A stretch of 5,505 nucleotides of DNA from Acidobacteriota bacterium (GTDB lineage: Bacteria; Acidobacteriota; Blastocatellia; Pyrinomonadales; Pyrinomonadaceae). A program made the translations under genes and the position numbers. Under the pieces are notes generated by a model. It was not told the origin of the DNA. It worked only from the letters and a program-made list of their open reading frames with translations, and made no database searches. Where the stretch lies: NCBI GenBank assembly GCA_029777145.1, contig JAKOSS010000333.1, positions 1 through 5,505 on the forward strand, in the 5' to 3' direction. This document shows positions 5,227 through 5,505 of this stretch, one piece after another (the first letter of the stretch is position 1; every line of letters starts with the position of its first letter).

Positions 5227-5505
5227 TTACTTGACGTTCGCCTTATGACATTCGCTGCATTCAAATTTGGAGATGTCTCCAAGGTTCACCGGATGCTGAA
5301 ACGCGCGATTCCCCGTGTGGCACTGCGCGCATTGATAGCGGGCCTTGTCTCCGAGGTTGATCGGATGCTGGAAGTCTCCGTTTGGCGGTATGAACGTCTT
5401 GCCCTCAATGGTCTGGTCGAGCGTCGTATGGCAGATGTGGCATTCCGTCCGGATCATCTTGCCTTCCTTGCTCACGTGATTTCCGTCGTGGCAGCGAAAA
5501 CAACC
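5227..5505 (-). CDS. C-terminal part of a multiheme cytochrome c, possibly NapC/NirT-like (5' end outside window)
   Basis: The minus-strand frame is open to the window edge at 5505 and stops at 5227-5229, leaving 92 visible residues. The GTG at 5475 is unlikely to be the start because a haem motif (CFRCH, residues 2-6) lies before it in the same frame. Four CxxCH motifs are seen with first cysteines at 2, 22, 59 and 83. The segment CFRCHDGNH with a CHICHT motif 20 residues later resembles C-terminal haem regions of large NapC/NirT-type quinol-linked cytochromes, from memory of the family. The final two haems sit in a 24-residue tandem repeat. If the missing N-terminus carries one membrane anchor, this would be a quinol dehydrogenase of the ImcH type; if a signal peptide only, a soluble periplasmic carrier. 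It is convergent with the CbcL-like gene, so not in its operon. The haem protein call is firm; the subfamily is tentative. Confidence 0.88.
   Translation of the reverse strand, partial: GCFRCHDGNHVSKEGKMIRTECHICHTTLDQTIEGKTFIPPNGDFQHPINLGDKARYQCAQCHTGNRAFQHPVNLGDISKFECSECHKANVK
5245..5373 (-). repeat. Two 24-residue single-haem repeats at the C-terminus of the minus-strand cytochrome
   Basis: FQHPINLGD (residues 45-53) is followed by CAQCH, and FQHPVNLGD (residues 69-77) by CSECH, each with an aromatic residue two positions before the first Cys. The period is exactly 24 residues (copies at 5317-5373 and 5245-5301). GGATGCTG is shared at DNA level, consistent with a fairly recent tandem duplication. 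The FQHP His is the likely distal ligand. Confidence 0.8.

Noticed and set aside
4833..5282. Minus-strand frames of 128 and 149 codons downstream of the partial cytochrome
   Set aside because: They overlap the cytochrome's own 3' end or its terminator and show no haem motif or familiar domain; composition alone explains them.
5473..5475. GTG at 5475 as the start of the minus-strand cytochrome
   Set aside because: A haem motif, CFRCH, is encoded upstream in the same frame at the window edge, so the gene continues beyond 5505.

Overview
This window is almost entirely multiheme c-type cytochrome genes. Four protein-coding genes are supported, two of them cut by the window ends. Together they show 37 CxxCH haem-attachment motifs (at least 9, then 15, then 9, then at least 4), plus a membrane domain that should carry b-type haems. 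This much haem in 5.5 kb points to long-range respiratory electron transfer, most simply from the quinone pool across the periplasm towards the outer membrane or an extracellular acceptor. The DNA is fairly GC-rich with GTG/ATG starts and intrinsic terminators. I guess an environmental Gram-negative bacterium, perhaps Acidobacteriota (Blastocatellia-like) and less likely a Geobacter-like Desulfuromonadota, but nothing here proves the taxon.

Layout. At 1-1050 (+) is the 3' part of a cytochrome with three c7-type triheme modules. Two bases after its stop, a GTG start opens a 439-aa lipoprotein (1053-2372, +) with 15 haem motifs in five triheme modules, the last four of which form an ABAB duplication. 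A strong terminator (2413-2450) closes this operon. A stretch without a recognisable gene (2451-2812) ends in overlapping small hairpins and a T-run. An AT-rich promoter region (about 2815-2908) then leads to a 632-aa membrane cytochrome (2921-4819, +) with nine c-haem motifs in front of a five-helix b-type cytochrome domain, the architecture described for Geobacter CbcL. It has its own perfect-stem terminator (4843-4881). After a gene-free convergent intergenic stretch comes the C-terminal end of a fourth multiheme cytochrome on the minus strand (5227-5505), with its own terminator pointing left.

Working model (inference): the CbcL-like protein oxidises menaquinol in the inner membrane and passes electrons to its periplasmic nine-haem domain. 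The 15-haem lipoprotein and the triheme-module protein before it act as periplasmic or outer-membrane wires. The minus-strand cytochrome may be a second, NapC/NirT- or ImcH-like, quinol-linked entry point. No porin, haem-maturation gene, regulator, RNA gene, CRISPR array or mobile element is visible.
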